Below, one piece after another: positions 23,169 to 32,037 of a stretch of 48,031 nt of DNA; position 1 is the stretch's first letter; each line of letters opens with the position of its first letter. Under the pieces are notes generated by a model. It was given only the letters and a program-made list of their open reading frames with translations. It was not told the DNA's origin and searched no databases. This DNA comes from Candidatus Aenigmatarchaeota archaeon (GTDB taxonomy: Archaea > Aenigmatarchaeota > Aenigmatarchaeia > GW2011-AR5): contig JAGVVY010000002.1 of the NCBI GenBank assembly GCA_018304585.1, positions 1 through 48,031 on the forward strand, written 5' to 3'. Made by a program: the position numbers and the translations under genes.

Positions 23169-23268
23169 TATAGTCCCCAAGGAACTAATACATGGTCAAG
23201 CAACGCTTGACCTGTACAGGAGAACCATGGTTCTCCAAGTACCTTGCTTGTTTCCTTGGAGAACTATA
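23169..23268. repeat. 100-bp nested hairpin element with TATAGT/ACTATA ends
   Basis: Outer arms TATAGTCCCCAAGGAA and TTCCTTGGAGAACTATA are inverted repeats. Inside are two perfect small hairpins, GGTCAAGC/GCTTGACC and the palindrome GGAGAACCATGGTTCTCC. The right arm plus adjoining bases match the element at 269-318 in inverted orientation. The surrounding intergenic DNA (23049-23401) has no other feature apart from a T/A-rich promoter-like stretch near 23310. Confidence 0.6.
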
Positions 23269-23401
23269 ACGGGTTTTCAAGCCCGATCTTACGGCCCACA
23301 TTAAGGCGGCTTTTTAAATCCTGACGGTTTAAGTTAAGATTAGCCATTATGAGCAGTGCGGTAACGTGCGGCGATGACTTGGTTATGGCTGTGGTGGTGC
23401 A

Positions 23402-23862
23402 GTGGCAGCATTGGAGCCTGTGGAAAGCGCTTTGGCGCTTACGGAAAGCTCCCGACCCGAGTTCGAAATTTCGTTTATTGAAGAAATGAAACACGCGAAG
23501 GCCGTTCTTGAAAAGAAAGGCCACGCTGTTCTTCTGCCGGAATCCGCGGAGAAAGGGCAGACGAAGGAATGGTGGGAAGTACTGAAGGCAGATGCCGCTG
23601 GATTTTCGCGCGTGAAAGGAGAGAGGATAAAGGGGCATTTCAATAAAATCAAAGAATCGGATGCGGTTCTTGTCCTCAACCACGACAAGAACGGAAAGAA
23701 GGCTCACATCGGCCCGAACACCTCATGGAGATGGCGATAGCCTTTGAGCACGGGAAGAAGATTTTCATTCTAAACGCCGTGGATGAGAGTGCACCGTATT
23801 ACGAGGAAATCGTTGCCACGAACCCCGCGATATTGGAAGGTGCGTTGGAGAAACTATCTTAG
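23402..23862 (+). pseudogene. nucleoside 2-deoxyribosyltransferase-like gene, frameshifted
   Basis: Frame 2 gives EISFIEEMKHAKAVLEKKGH, AVLLPESAE, IKGHFNKIKESDAVLVLN and HIGPNT. The continuation LMEMAIAFEHGKKIFILNAV is in the next frame up to a stop at 23862. Adding one C at 23721-23722 joins GPNT to LMEMAIAFEH. The layout (Rossmann-like start, GHxV-LLPE, SDA-L-LN, GGNT-EM) matches small archaeal proteins related to nucleoside 2-deoxyribosyltransferase. The N-terminus looks abnormal: the expected CGS-type glycine motif before SFIEEM is missing. Decay is likely; a sequencing error would explain only the frameshift. Confidence 0.65.
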
Positions 23863-24218
23863 ATCGCTGCCTTATCAAAATCTTCCAGCTCTTTGTTGAG
23901 ATTTGCATTCTTTCCGTTTTTCATGTCGGCAAACGACTTGGAAATGAGGAAGTCCGTCTTGACAAGAATCCTTGCGATGGGGCTTTCCTCGTTAAGCTTG
24001 TACATCTTCGCTCTGCCCACTTCCCTTGTTTTCGTCACGATGCCGAGTTCCTCGATTTTGGGCCATATGGAATGCAGCGTCACCCACGCGACGTTCGAGC
24101 GCCTTGATATGTCGCTCAGCGTGTAATCCAGTATGCGGCCCTCGGCCAGCAGGAAATCAAGAACGCGAACGTAAGGAGTGTCGCCCATTACCCTTATCAG
24201 CGCGGATTTGTTTGCCAT
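23859..24218 (-). CDS. winged helix-turn-helix transcriptional regulator
   Basis: 119 aa. A winged-helix domain fills the first 75 residues (RVLDFLLAEGRILDYTLSDI, then the recognition region NVAWVTLHSIWPKIEELGIV and a wing with REVGRAKMYKLN). The C-terminal part is a helical LVKTDFLISKSFADM segment. Similar archaeal ArsR/MarR-like regulators often autoregulate; a TATA-like ACTATAAATAGTTAAG lies about 15-30 bases before the ATG on its strand. It is divergent from the next small gene. Confidence 0.8.
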   Translation of the reverse strand: MANKSALIRVMGDTPYVRVLDFLLAEGRILDYTLSDISRRSNVAWVTLHSIWPKIEELGIVTKTREVGRAKMYKLNEESPIARILVKTDFLISKSFADMKNGKNANLNKELEDFDKAAI

Positions 24219-24321
24219 GATATCACTTTATCCCAAACTATAAATAGTTAAGTACCTATATGAAAATTTAGTATATTGATATATAAAAATTAAATAATTA
24301 TATAATAACGAAGACGATGCG

Positions 24322-24591
24322 ATGGCGAAAGAAGAGACGGCCAGAATGGAGATGCATATATTGAACAAGCTCTACAGGCAAACGAACATAGGAGAGGACT
24401 ATATTCCGTTCCATGACATATTGCAGGGTCTCAAGCCTCACGAACGGAGCATGAAAACAGCGAAGGATGCCGTGAAAAATCTTCACAAGAAAGCGCTGGT
24501 GGAGTTCCACAAGAACAGCGACTGCATTTCACTGCACCGGAAGAACGTTCAGGAAATCGAGAGAATTCTGAGAGAGTATAACGGGTTATGA
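24322..24591 (+). CDS. small winged-helix-like protein, 89 aa
   Basis: A compact charged protein (MEMHILNKLYRQTNIGEDYI, then KTAKDAVKNLHKKALVEFHK and ISLHRKNVQEIERIL) with the helix spacing of a minimal winged-helix domain. It is divergent from the regulator at 23859-24218 across a 103-base AT-rich promoter region, so the pair may be co-regulated. No catalytic motif is visible. The function is not known. Confidence 0.65.
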   Translation: MAKEETARMEMHILNKLYRQTNIGEDYIPFHDILQGLKPHERSMKTAKDAVKNLHKKALVEFHKNSDCISLHRKNVQEIERILREYNGL

Positions 24592-24694
24592 CAGGAGAAT
24601 CCGGTACATTGCGAAGAGGATAACGGTTATGAAAGCGGCAAGGACATTCAAAGATCCCGGAAATTTCTTACTTCCCGGCTAAATATATATACAG

Positions 24695-24781
24695 ATGCGG
24701 CGGAACTCGTTAGAAAAAGCAGAAACGATTTTGAATGATAAAGGTATGAGGGCATTTGTGTTATTGACACTTCCAACATGA
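24695..24781 (+). CDS. 28-codon ORF coupled to the next gene
   Basis: ATG 24695 has a TATA-like AAATATATATA nine bases upstream and reads 28 residues (starts MRRNSLEKAETILNDKG). Its TGA overlaps the ATG of the next gene in an ATGA arrangement. It is either a short translated leader or the true N-terminus of the following protein after a frameshift. Confidence 0.35.
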   Translation: MRRNSLEKAETILNDKGMRAFVLLTLPT

Positions 24782-25299
24782 CGGTTTCTGAACACAACCC
24801 CTTTGCCCACGGCTTTGTGTATCCTCAGCCTTTTCTGGTTAAGCGTGTTGACCTTAGGCGATATTTACCTTTCAAGGAAGAAGACGTTTTTCTTGTGGAC
24901 ATTTTTAACGATTTCAGATTTCGAAAGGAAACGTCTAGACTGTCGGAAGGAAATTATGACTTTGGTGAGGCGGGATTCGACTACTATCTCAAGAATAATG
25001 AAAAGTGGTCTGTAAGATGTAATGTAAGAGTCGATTTTACAAATCACGGAGGTTCCCCGCCTCATGTTAACTTTTATGGTTGGTTAATCGACCCTATAGA
25101 GAGAAGGCAGGAGATAGAACTACCTAAAAATATGCATTTCTTACCTTCCGAAAAACCTGTCTATCTTGGAATTTCCATAAATAAACCATTCGTACAAACC
25201 AAATTTCATGGCGAGCTTATAGAGGCCAGTGGCACATATACTATGGGAACTTTAGCACACTCCTCTATAGAGCTTTTGAAAACGCTGCCTAAACGGTGA
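24778..25299 (+). CDS. hypothetical protein, 173 aa
   Basis: Soluble mixed alpha/beta protein with many aromatic residues (FVYPQPFLVKRVDLRRYLPF, VNFYGWLIDPIERRQEIELP). No signal peptide or known motif. The lower GC content than the flanking backbone suggests recent acquisition. The last 11 bases overlap the 3' end of the convergent transposase remnant, so the insertion may have replaced the original C-terminus. Product unknown. Confidence 0.6.
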   Translation: MTVSEHNPFAHGFVYPQPFLVKRVDLRRYLPFKEEDVFLVDIFNDFRFRKETSRLSEGNYDFGEAGFDYYLKNNEKWSVRCNVRVDFTNHGGSPPHVNFYGWLIDPIERRQEIELPKNMHFLPSEKPVYLGISINKPFVQTKFHGELIEASGTYTMGTLAHSSIELLKTLPKR

Positions 25300-26468
25300 T
25301 TTTTAACTCTTCTACTTCCTGATTCACCACGCAGATATTATGGCAAAGTATCTTCAACAGAACCTCGTTCAATTGCGCTGTTTCCGTTTTGCTTCGCAGG
25401 CTGCCACCGAACTTGCTCTTTATCATGTGGAATGTCGTTTCCACGTTGCTTCGTTTGTGGTAGTGCTGGGAAAACTCCTCGTGCCTGTACAGGAAGTAGT
25501 GGTATAGCCTCTTCCATATCCTCGGCTTGAAGCCATCCGCGTTGTTGTTCTTCTTGAAGGGTATGAACGGCACGGCGCCGAGTTCCTCCGCCAGCCTCAG
25601 GTTCTTCAGCGACAGGTAAGCCTTGTCTGCCGACTTCCATCAGTTCAGGAAAATGTTTTCCGTCATTGCCATAACCGTCCGACATCACAAGGCTCGTCAC
25701 CACGTTGGTCTTGACGCCGACCATCACGTGCGCCTTGAACCATACGCGCTTTGTCTTGTCGCTCCCATGCCTGAAGTCATACCATCGCCCGAACCGGCTC
25801 GTGGAAAAGCCGGAGGAGTCCATGGCGAACTGCGTCTCCACGCTCCTGAGCGGGAGCGATGATTTCTCCACGAGTTCCATGAGAACGGGCGTCACGTCCT
25901 TTCTCTGCATGAAATGACCCACGGAAGCGAAGGACGGGGCTTTCCCGATGTGTCCATCCTCTTTCGCTTCCCGCAGGTATGTCATGAACCTTCTGAGGGA
26001 GAACGTGGAATAAACCTTCAGGGCGGACGCAAAGGTCATGTCCCGCATGGACAGCATTGGCCTGCCGGAGGCTTGTTCTGGCTCTGGAATATAACCGCAA
26101 AGATCGCCGAGAAGGTTCATGAAGTTCTCCTTCTCGTTCGCCTGCGCCTTGTCGTAAGCCGGCCAATTCTGCGGATATGAAAGCCTGATGCTTTTAGTCA
26201 CCGTCAGGTTGCCGTCCTTGTCGACTTCCCGCCGGAGCGTGAACTCGACGGCATAAATATGCTTGCACTTTTCCTTGAAGAATTCGTAGTCCGGACACGT
26301 GCATTTTGGCTCGCTCCTGAAGCCCTCGAAGACCACCCTATAGTAGATGTGCCTTGTCTGGGACGGCACGTGCCAGCCGTCCAGAGCCTTCTTCAGCCTG
26401 CTCTTCTGGGCTATTATCGCCCCTCTCATTACCCTTCTTTCCATCTGATATTTTTCCATACTGTACAC
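25289..26468 (-). pseudogene. SWIM-DDE transposase, frameshifted (copy 1)
   Basis: N-terminal two thirds in one frame: a SWIM zinc motif (CTCPDYEFFKEKCKH), then the first DDE Asp in FAMDSSGFSTSRFGRW. After about 25640 the frame shifts; the remainder (FIPFKKNNNADGF, then YHKRSNVETTFHMIKSKF) carries the IS4-superfamily Y(2)R(3)E(6)K signature. Together they cover roughly 390 aa. The related remnant at 34337-35581 shares the whole architecture. I see no terminal inverted repeats at either side, so the element's limits are unknown. Confidence 0.82.
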
Positions 26469-26544
26469 CTCTTTTCTGTATCCATTTTTGTATACATATT
26501 GAACATAGAAATCTACTTAAATCCATGTATTCATAATTGTATAC

Positions 26545-26700
26545 ATGAGTCTGGACAAACCCAAATCCGTTACCGTACAGGTGAAGGACAGGAAGGCAAA
26601 CAAGTCCGAAAGCTTTGTTATTTACGGTATGACGCTTAAGGAGGCCGTGACCAGGATAAAGAAGGCGCTCGGCAAAGCCAGCCAAGACCGGAAAGAATAA
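26545..26700 (+). CDS. small basic protein, 51 aa
   Basis: Reads 51 residues (starts MSLDKPKSVTVQVKDRKANK, ends ASQDRKE) with a central YGMTLKEAVTRIKKAL that would form an amphipathic helix after a beta strand. The promoter region between it and the divergent transposase contains repeated GTATAC palindromes (26495-26500 and 26539-26544), possible operator sites. It ends 25 bases before the Vsr-methyltransferase start and could be a regulator of that module; this is inference. Confidence 0.5.
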   Translation: MSLDKPKSVTVQVKDRKANKSESFVIYGMTLKEAVTRIKKALGKASQDRKE

Positions 26701-26725
26701 AAGTTCCATATGTCATATCATATTT

Positions 26726-28258
26726 ATGACGGACAGGCTCACTCCATTACAGAGAAGTTACTGTATGTCAAAAATAAAGGGTAAAGATACGGGACTTGAA
26801 CTCAGATTCAGGCAATATCTTCTCTCAAGGGGTATGAAGGGGTTTGTTACAAATGCATGCCTTCCCGGGAAACCAGACATATTTTTTCGCGGCAGGAAAA
26901 CCGCGGTTTTTATAGACGGCTGTTATTGGCACAAATGCCCGGAATGTTTCAAACTCCCGAAAACCAACGGGACTTTCTGGAAATCGAAACTAGACAAGAA
27001 CACACGCAGGGACAAAAAGATAACTTTTCTATTGAAAAAAAAAGGCTTCTCGGTTGTCCGGTTATGGGAACATCAGATAGAAAACGACAGAAAGGCATGC
27101 ATGGAGAAAATAAAAGAAGCGCTGGAGAAAGCGAACGCCAGAAAACCGCAAATGGAGAATAAAAAAGGCATAATAGCGGCAGACATATTTTGCGGGGCTG
27201 GAGGCCTGACGCGCGGGCTTCTTGATGCCGATATAAGAGTCATGAAAGGATACGACACGGACGTGCGTGTAAAGGATACATACGAGAAAAACAACGGGGG
27301 TGTCATGTTTTATCCGCATGATGTGAGAAAAATAACAAAGAAAAGTATCCTAAAAAATATGGACAGGGAAAATTATCATTTTCTTCTTGCTGGATGCGCC
27401 CCATGCCAGCCGTTTTCAAACATAAACAGACAGGAAAAAAAGAGGGACGGAAGGAAGCCGTTACTTTTGGAATTCGGGAGACTTGTGAAGGAGACGTATC
27501 CAGATTTTGTTTTCATAGAGAACGTTCCTGGACTTATGAGCCGGAAAGGCGAGAGGTTTTTCACGGAATTTCTGAACATTCTTGACAATGAAGGGTATTA
27601 CTATGATTACGAAACAGTCAACATGAAGGACTACGGGATTCCGCAGAACCGGCAACGGCTTGTTCTTCTCGCGTCAAAATACGGAAGAATAGACGTGCCT
27701 GAAAGGACGCACGGTCTCCCGGGGTCGGGAAGGAAACCGTATGTGCCTATAGACGGTATAATAAAAAAATACCCGAGGATTGCCGCCGGTGAAAAACACC
27801 CGAAAATACCGAACCATGAAACACGGTCACTTTCGGAAATAAATCTCGAGCGCCTAAGATTCACGAAAAGAAACGGCGGGTCTAGAACGGATCTGCCTGA
27901 GCATCTCAGACTCAAATGCCATGAGAAACACGGCGGACATAGTGATGTTTACGGCAGAATGAAATTCGGCACAGTCTCACCGGCACTTACATGCAAATGT
28001 ACAAGCATATCCAACGGACGATTCGGGCATCCCACGCAACTGAGAGGGATATCAGTCAGGGAAGCCGCAGCTTTACAGACGTTTAAAGATACATATATAT
28101 TTTATGGATTACTTACAGAAACGACGAAATGGGTGGGAAATTCTGTTCCCGTGAAATTTGGTAGAATTATGGGAAACGGTTTCGGAGCCCATATAAAGAA
28201 AATAGAGGGTAATCTGAATGAAATACACAACAGAGCAACAGGAAGCCATAAATCATAG
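26726..28258 (+). CDS. Vsr endonuclease fused to DNA cytosine-5 methyltransferase
   Basis: 510 aa, two enzymes in one chain. Residues 1-120 are a Vsr-type mismatch nicking domain: MSKIKGKDTGLELRFRQYL, LPGKPDIFF with the metal Asp, AVFIDGCYWHKCPECFKLP with zinc ligands, FWKSKLDKNTRRD, and VVRLWEHQI. Residues 147-500 are a C5 methyltransferase: motif I ADIFCGAGGLTRG, motif IV AGCAPCQPFSN with the catalytic Cys, motif VI FIENVPGL, motif VIII QNRQRLVLLA, motif X WVGNSVPVKFG. Vsr normally is a separate protein repairing T:G mismatches made by 5mC deamination; the fusion links modification and repair. The 3' end overlaps the helicase gene by 41 bases. Confidence 0.93.
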   Translation: MTDRLTPLQRSYCMSKIKGKDTGLELRFRQYLLSRGMKGFVTNACLPGKPDIFFRGRKTAVFIDGCYWHKCPECFKLPKTNGTFWKSKLDKNTRRDKKITFLLKKKGFSVVRLWEHQIENDRKACMEKIKEALEKANARKPQMENKKGIIAADIFCGAGGLTRGLLDADIRVMKGYDTDVRVKDTYEKNNGGVMFYPHDVRKITKKSILKNMDRENYHFLLAGCAPCQPFSNINRQEKKRDGRKPLLLEFGRLVKETYPDFVFIENVPGLMSRKGERFFTEFLNILDNEGYYYDYETVNMKDYGIPQNRQRLVLLASKYGRIDVPERTHGLPGSGRKPYVPIDGIIKKYPRIAAGEKHPKIPNHETRSLSEINLERLRFTKRNGGSRTDLPEHLRLKCHEKHGGHSDVYGRMKFGTVSPALTCKCTSISNGRFGHPTQLRGISVREAAALQTFKDTYIFYGLLTETTKWVGNSVPVKFGRIMGNGFGAHIKKIEGNLNEIHNRATGSHKS

Positions 28259-30968
28259 AAACGGCAATCTGAAAATAATAGCTTGTGCTGGTTCTGGAAA
28301 GACTACTGTCATGTCGGAAATGATAGCAAACCTCGTGGCAAATGGCGAAGACAGAAATAAGATCGTGGCATTTACCTTCACAGAGAAGGCCGCACATTCA
28401 CTTAAACTCAGGATAAGGGAAGCGCTAAACGTCAAGTGTCCTGACGCACCATATCTCGGCGGCATGTATATAGGTACAATACACGCTTTTGCGCTTCAGA
28501 AGCTGAAAGATCTTGTCCCACGGTTCAGAAATTATGAGGTGCTGAATGAAGTTACAAGAGTCATATGGCTGTCAAAAAAATATATGGAACTTAATATTGA
28601 AAGTCTAGGAGGGGACAGACGTTATTTCGATCGTGTACAACAGTTTCTTAACACGGCTGACATAGTCAGGGACAATGAAATATCCGACGAATCTCTGGAC
28701 AAAATACCTACCTTTAAAGAAGTCTATTACGACTATCTCAAGCTTCTTAGCGAAGACAGGTATCTGGACTACTCTGGTATATTATTCGAGTTCGTAAAAC
28801 TTCTTGACACGAATCTGCAAATCCAGAAAGACGTCCAGAAAAATGTGAAACATCTGGTCGTGGACGAGTATCAGGATGTAAACCACATACAGGAAAAACT
28901 CATAAGCCTGATAGCGAATCCTGGAACAAACGTGTGTGTAGTCGGAGACGACGACCAGTCAATATTTGAATTTCAGGGGGCGGAAGTAAGAAATATAATC
29001 GACTTCGAGAAAAAATACCCCGAAGTAAAAATAATAAAACTGGAAAAAAACTACAGATGCCCAGCCGAGATAATAGAAGCGGCTGGCAACCTGATACGGA
29101 GGAACAGAGGCAGGATTGAAAAGAGTATTCTACCTGGAGATAAAGACGGTAAAATTATACGTTCGGAGAAAGGAGATGTATATAAAGTCGAATTTGACGA
29201 TATTCAAAATGAGGTTAATTTTGTAATCGGAAAAATAAAGGAATTGAGAGGATGCTTGTTCGAGGAGGATGGTGAAAAGCGCGGTTTAGATTACGGTGAT
29301 ATGGCTATAATTGTCCGGACACGTAAGTCCGCACAGCGTTTCATAGAACTCTTCAGACAGGCGAGCATACCCTTTACGCTTAAGGGCACAGGAGGGCTTT
29401 TCCAGCGACTGGAAATAGAGTTTGTCAGATACATTTTTTGCTACCTGGCGGATAGAGCTGCAGAGTGGAGCCAGCCTGATGTTTCACTTGCCGATATAGA
29501 GAAGCTTTTCAATGGACTTGGTTGGTCGCATATAGATTGGGTGGTTCTTGAACAGGAGATAGATGATCTAAAGCGTGAAATATTATCAATCGGATCTCAG
29601 AACCCCGATCCAGGTAAACGAAGAATATTCCTCCAAGACTATTTTTACAAGCTGGCGGAAATGCTCGGTTTGGAGGGAACAAATTTTCCTAATGAAGTTA
29701 TGTATGATTTTGGAAGGTTGAGCACCCTTGTTTCAGAATTTGAAACGATACACGGCTGGATAAATCATTACTATTTTCAACGGTTTGTGGACTTTATGAA
29801 CGGATATGCACAAGACCGGACAGATGAGGGCGGGTTAGAAGACCCTACGCATCAAAACTCCATAAATATACTTACTGTTCATCAGGCGAAGGGTCTGGAA
29901 TTTCCAGTAGTCTTCATACCAGATCTTTCGAAAAGAAGATTTCCATCTCAAAGACGGAATATGAAACCAAGAACACATATAACAGATACAGTATTCGACC
30001 TCCAGTCTTACTGTTCTGGAGACGAGGGCGAGAGACGTCTTTTTTATGTAGCTTCCACACGGACAAAAAAATTTCTTTTCATAACGAGATCAAGAGTAAG
30101 CGACACTGGTACGGAGGCTGCAATGTCGAATTATTTTATAGAATTCGATCATGACATAATCCAAAGAAGAAATGTTCCTGACCCCACAGAAAGGGAAAAG
30201 GGTGTGCCACAAGCCAAACCTGATATGGATCTTCTCCCCACGTCATTCACAGACTTGAGGCAATACATCGTATGCCCTTACAGATATCAATTACAACAAC
30301 TAATGGGGTTCAAACCCATTCTAAATCCGGCATACGGTTACGGACTTCAGGTTCATAATCTACTCAATCACCTGCATAAACGTTATGGTAATGAAATACC
30401 TCCTTTGGAAGAGGTGGAGGCACTTGTGGAAAATGACTTCTTTCTCCGATTCACACGGGACAAACCATTTGAGAACATGAAAAACAAAGCCAAGGAAATC
30501 CTAAGCACATACATCAAACAATATGGCGGCGAGTTTCCTTTAAATTTGGAGACTGAAAAACCATTTGAAATGGTTATGGGAGGTGCGCTCATATCAGGCC
30601 AAATAGACCTTATCCAGAAGATCGACCCAGAATCGAAGGAAGTGAAGGAAGTAAGCATACTTGATTATAAAACGGAAAAGGAAAAACGGGAGGATCCGGA
30701 TGCCAAGGATCTTATGCGTCTGCAGCTACGTCTGTATGCAATAGCAGGGGGTAAAGCGCTTGGTTTGGATCCAAAAACAGCAAAAATCCACTATTTAACA
30801 GAAGACGTCAGGGATGAAGTGGACGTGTCCAAAGAGAAGCTAGACGAAACAAAGGAAAAGCTTTTTCGGACAGTGGAAGGAATAAAGCAAGGAAACTTCA
30901 CACCATGTCCAGGCCAGCAATGCGCCAGTTGTGACATAAAAAGAGTATGCCATGCAAAAAGAGCCTGA
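28218..30968 (+). CDS. UvrD-family helicase with C-terminal PD-(D/E)XK nuclease
   Basis: 916 aa. SF1 helicase motifs: Q-motif TTEQQEAINH, Walker A ACAGSGKTTVMSEM, GTIHAFALQKL, LVVDEYQDVNHIQEKL (Walker B), VVGDDDQSIFEFQGA, NYRCPAEI, TVHQAKGLEFPVVFIP, and RRLFYVASTRTKK. The last 250 residues form a RecB/AddB/Cas4-like nuclease: GLQVHNLLNHLH, GQIDLIQ (Asp), SILDYKTEK (Asp and Lys), with Cys in YIVCPYRYQL and a final CPGQQCASCDIKRVC cluster likely holding Fe-S. It overlaps the Vsr-methyltransferase gene, so the two are co-translated; a role as the restriction arm is inferred. Confidence 0.9.
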   Translation: MKYTTEQQEAINHRNGNLKIIACAGSGKTTVMSEMIANLVANGEDRNKIVAFTFTEKAAHSLKLRIREALNVKCPDAPYLGGMYIGTIHAFALQKLKDLVPRFRNYEVLNEVTRVIWLSKKYMELNIESLGGDRRYFDRVQQFLNTADIVRDNEISDESLDKIPTFKEVYYDYLKLLSEDRYLDYSGILFEFVKLLDTNLQIQKDVQKNVKHLVVDEYQDVNHIQEKLISLIANPGTNVCVVGDDDQSIFEFQGAEVRNIIDFEKKYPEVKIIKLEKNYRCPAEIIEAAGNLIRRNRGRIEKSILPGDKDGKIIRSEKGDVYKVEFDDIQNEVNFVIGKIKELRGCLFEEDGEKRGLDYGDMAIIVRTRKSAQRFIELFRQASIPFTLKGTGGLFQRLEIEFVRYIFCYLADRAAEWSQPDVSLADIEKLFNGLGWSHIDWVVLEQEIDDLKREILSIGSQNPDPGKRRIFLQDYFYKLAEMLGLEGTNFPNEVMYDFGRLSTLVSEFETIHGWINHYYFQRFVDFMNGYAQDRTDEGGLEDPTHQNSINILTVHQAKGLEFPVVFIPDLSKRRFPSQRRNMKPRTHITDTVFDLQSYCSGDEGERRLFYVASTRTKKFLFITRSRVSDTGTEAAMSNYFIEFDHDIIQRRNVPDPTEREKGVPQAKPDMDLLPTSFTDLRQYIVCPYRYQLQQLMGFKPILNPAYGYGLQVHNLLNHLHKRYGNEIPPLEEVEALVENDFFLRFTRDKPFENMKNKAKEILSTYIKQYGGEFPLNLETEKPFEMVMGGALISGQIDLIQKIDPESKEVKEVSILDYKTEKEKREDPDAKDLMRLQLRLYAIAGGKALGLDPKTAKIHYLTEDVRDEVDVSKEKLDETKEKLFRTVEGIKQGNFTPCPGQQCASCDIKRVCHAKRA

Positions 30969-31081
30969 AGATAGTTTTTACACATTTCCTGCTATTTTAA
31001 CACAAAAAGGCTTTTCTACACAAAGCCTTTGCCCACAAAACGCTTAAGTAGTATTTTTTCAATCAAAGAAAGGTGGAAAAG

Positions 31082-31389
31082 ATGGGTGAATATCTTCACG
31101 GGCGAGTGCCTTCATATGCAGTAAGAATAATACGTTAACGGCAGATTCATCCAGATTTTTCTATGCAAAGCTTGATGACAGGGGGCGCATCCGCCTCCCG
31201 AGAGTCTTTGTTTCAGGCGAAACGATCCGATTTTCCGCTGACGTGAAGAAGCGCACGGTTTGCATTTTCCGCGGCGGCCGCTATCGTGTGGATTCAAGGC
31301 GCCGCGTTTTCGTGCCTTCTGACATACGGCGCAGCTTGGGGCTTGCCAAAGGTATATATGTCAAAATCGTGGAGCGTGGGAACGCATGA
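31082..31389 (+). pseudogene. AbrB/SpoVT-like gene with a frameshift near the start
   Basis: ATG 31082 has a GGTGG site and gives 18 residues before a stop at 31136-31138. In the next frame a longer peptide follows: YAKLDDRGRIRLPRVFV, then VDSRRRVFVPSDIRRSLGLA and GIYVKIVE, the beta-hairpin/LGL pattern of AbrB-type DNA-binding domains, and this frame has no start codon of its own. One indel between about 31100 and 31138 would join them. The stop overlaps the racemase ATG, so the gene was once the first of an operon. AbrB-like proteins are often antitoxins or regulators. Confidence 0.55.
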
Positions 31390-31956
31390 AAACCAACAGC
31401 GTTCTTTGGAAACCCATAGGGATATTGGGCGGCATGGGGCCGGAGGCCACGGCGGAACTTTACAAGCGCATAGTAAATGTGTGCCAGTTCAAATACGGCG
31501 CCATAAAGGACTCAGATTTTCCAGAAATGTTCATATACCATAGACCCGTCAAGCACAAAATTACCGGTTGTGAACATAATTGAAGAGGCTCTTCGTGAAT
31601 GCAAGCGCCTGGGAGTTAAAACGGCAGGCCTTATTTCCACGGGCAGAACCGCAAGGAGAGGATTATATTCGGCTTTTGAAAATGGGATAGAAATACGTCT
31701 GCTTTCGGAGCAGCGGCAGGAAAGGGCGGATAACGTAATTCTCAACGTGCTGGCAGGCCGAAAAGTAATCGAAGATCGGGAATACCTGAAAGCGTTATCA
31801 ACACAGTTCGCAAAAGAGGGATGCGATGCAGTCATTCTGGGATGCACGGAGCTTCCGCTGCTCGTGTCGCAAGAAGACATGGAATTGCGCACGATAGACA
31901 CGCTTCAGGTGCTTGCAGAAAGATGCGTTTTGAAATCAAGGGGCGACATATCATGA
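31386..31956 (+). pseudogene. aspartate/glutamate racemase with internal deletion
   Basis: The N-terminus (KPIGILGGMGPEATAELYKR, FPEMFIYHRPV) and the C-terminal half (NIIEEALRECKRLGVKTAGL, then ILGCTELPLLVSQED with the second catalytic Cys) are both present and family-like. In intact enzymes about 60 residues including the first catalytic Cys (CNTA motif) lie between them; here HRPV is followed after a few bases by a frame-shifted KLPVVNIIEE. The gene therefore has a deletion near 31550-31557 and cannot be active as a racemase. The ATG overlaps the stop of the AbrB-like gene. Confidence 0.85.
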
Positions 31957-32037
31957 AAGAAGGCGGATTTCTTCATAATAGAAGAAACAAGGGAACCGAG
32001 AGAATATTCGGGCAATAATCTCTACTACGGACTGAAC

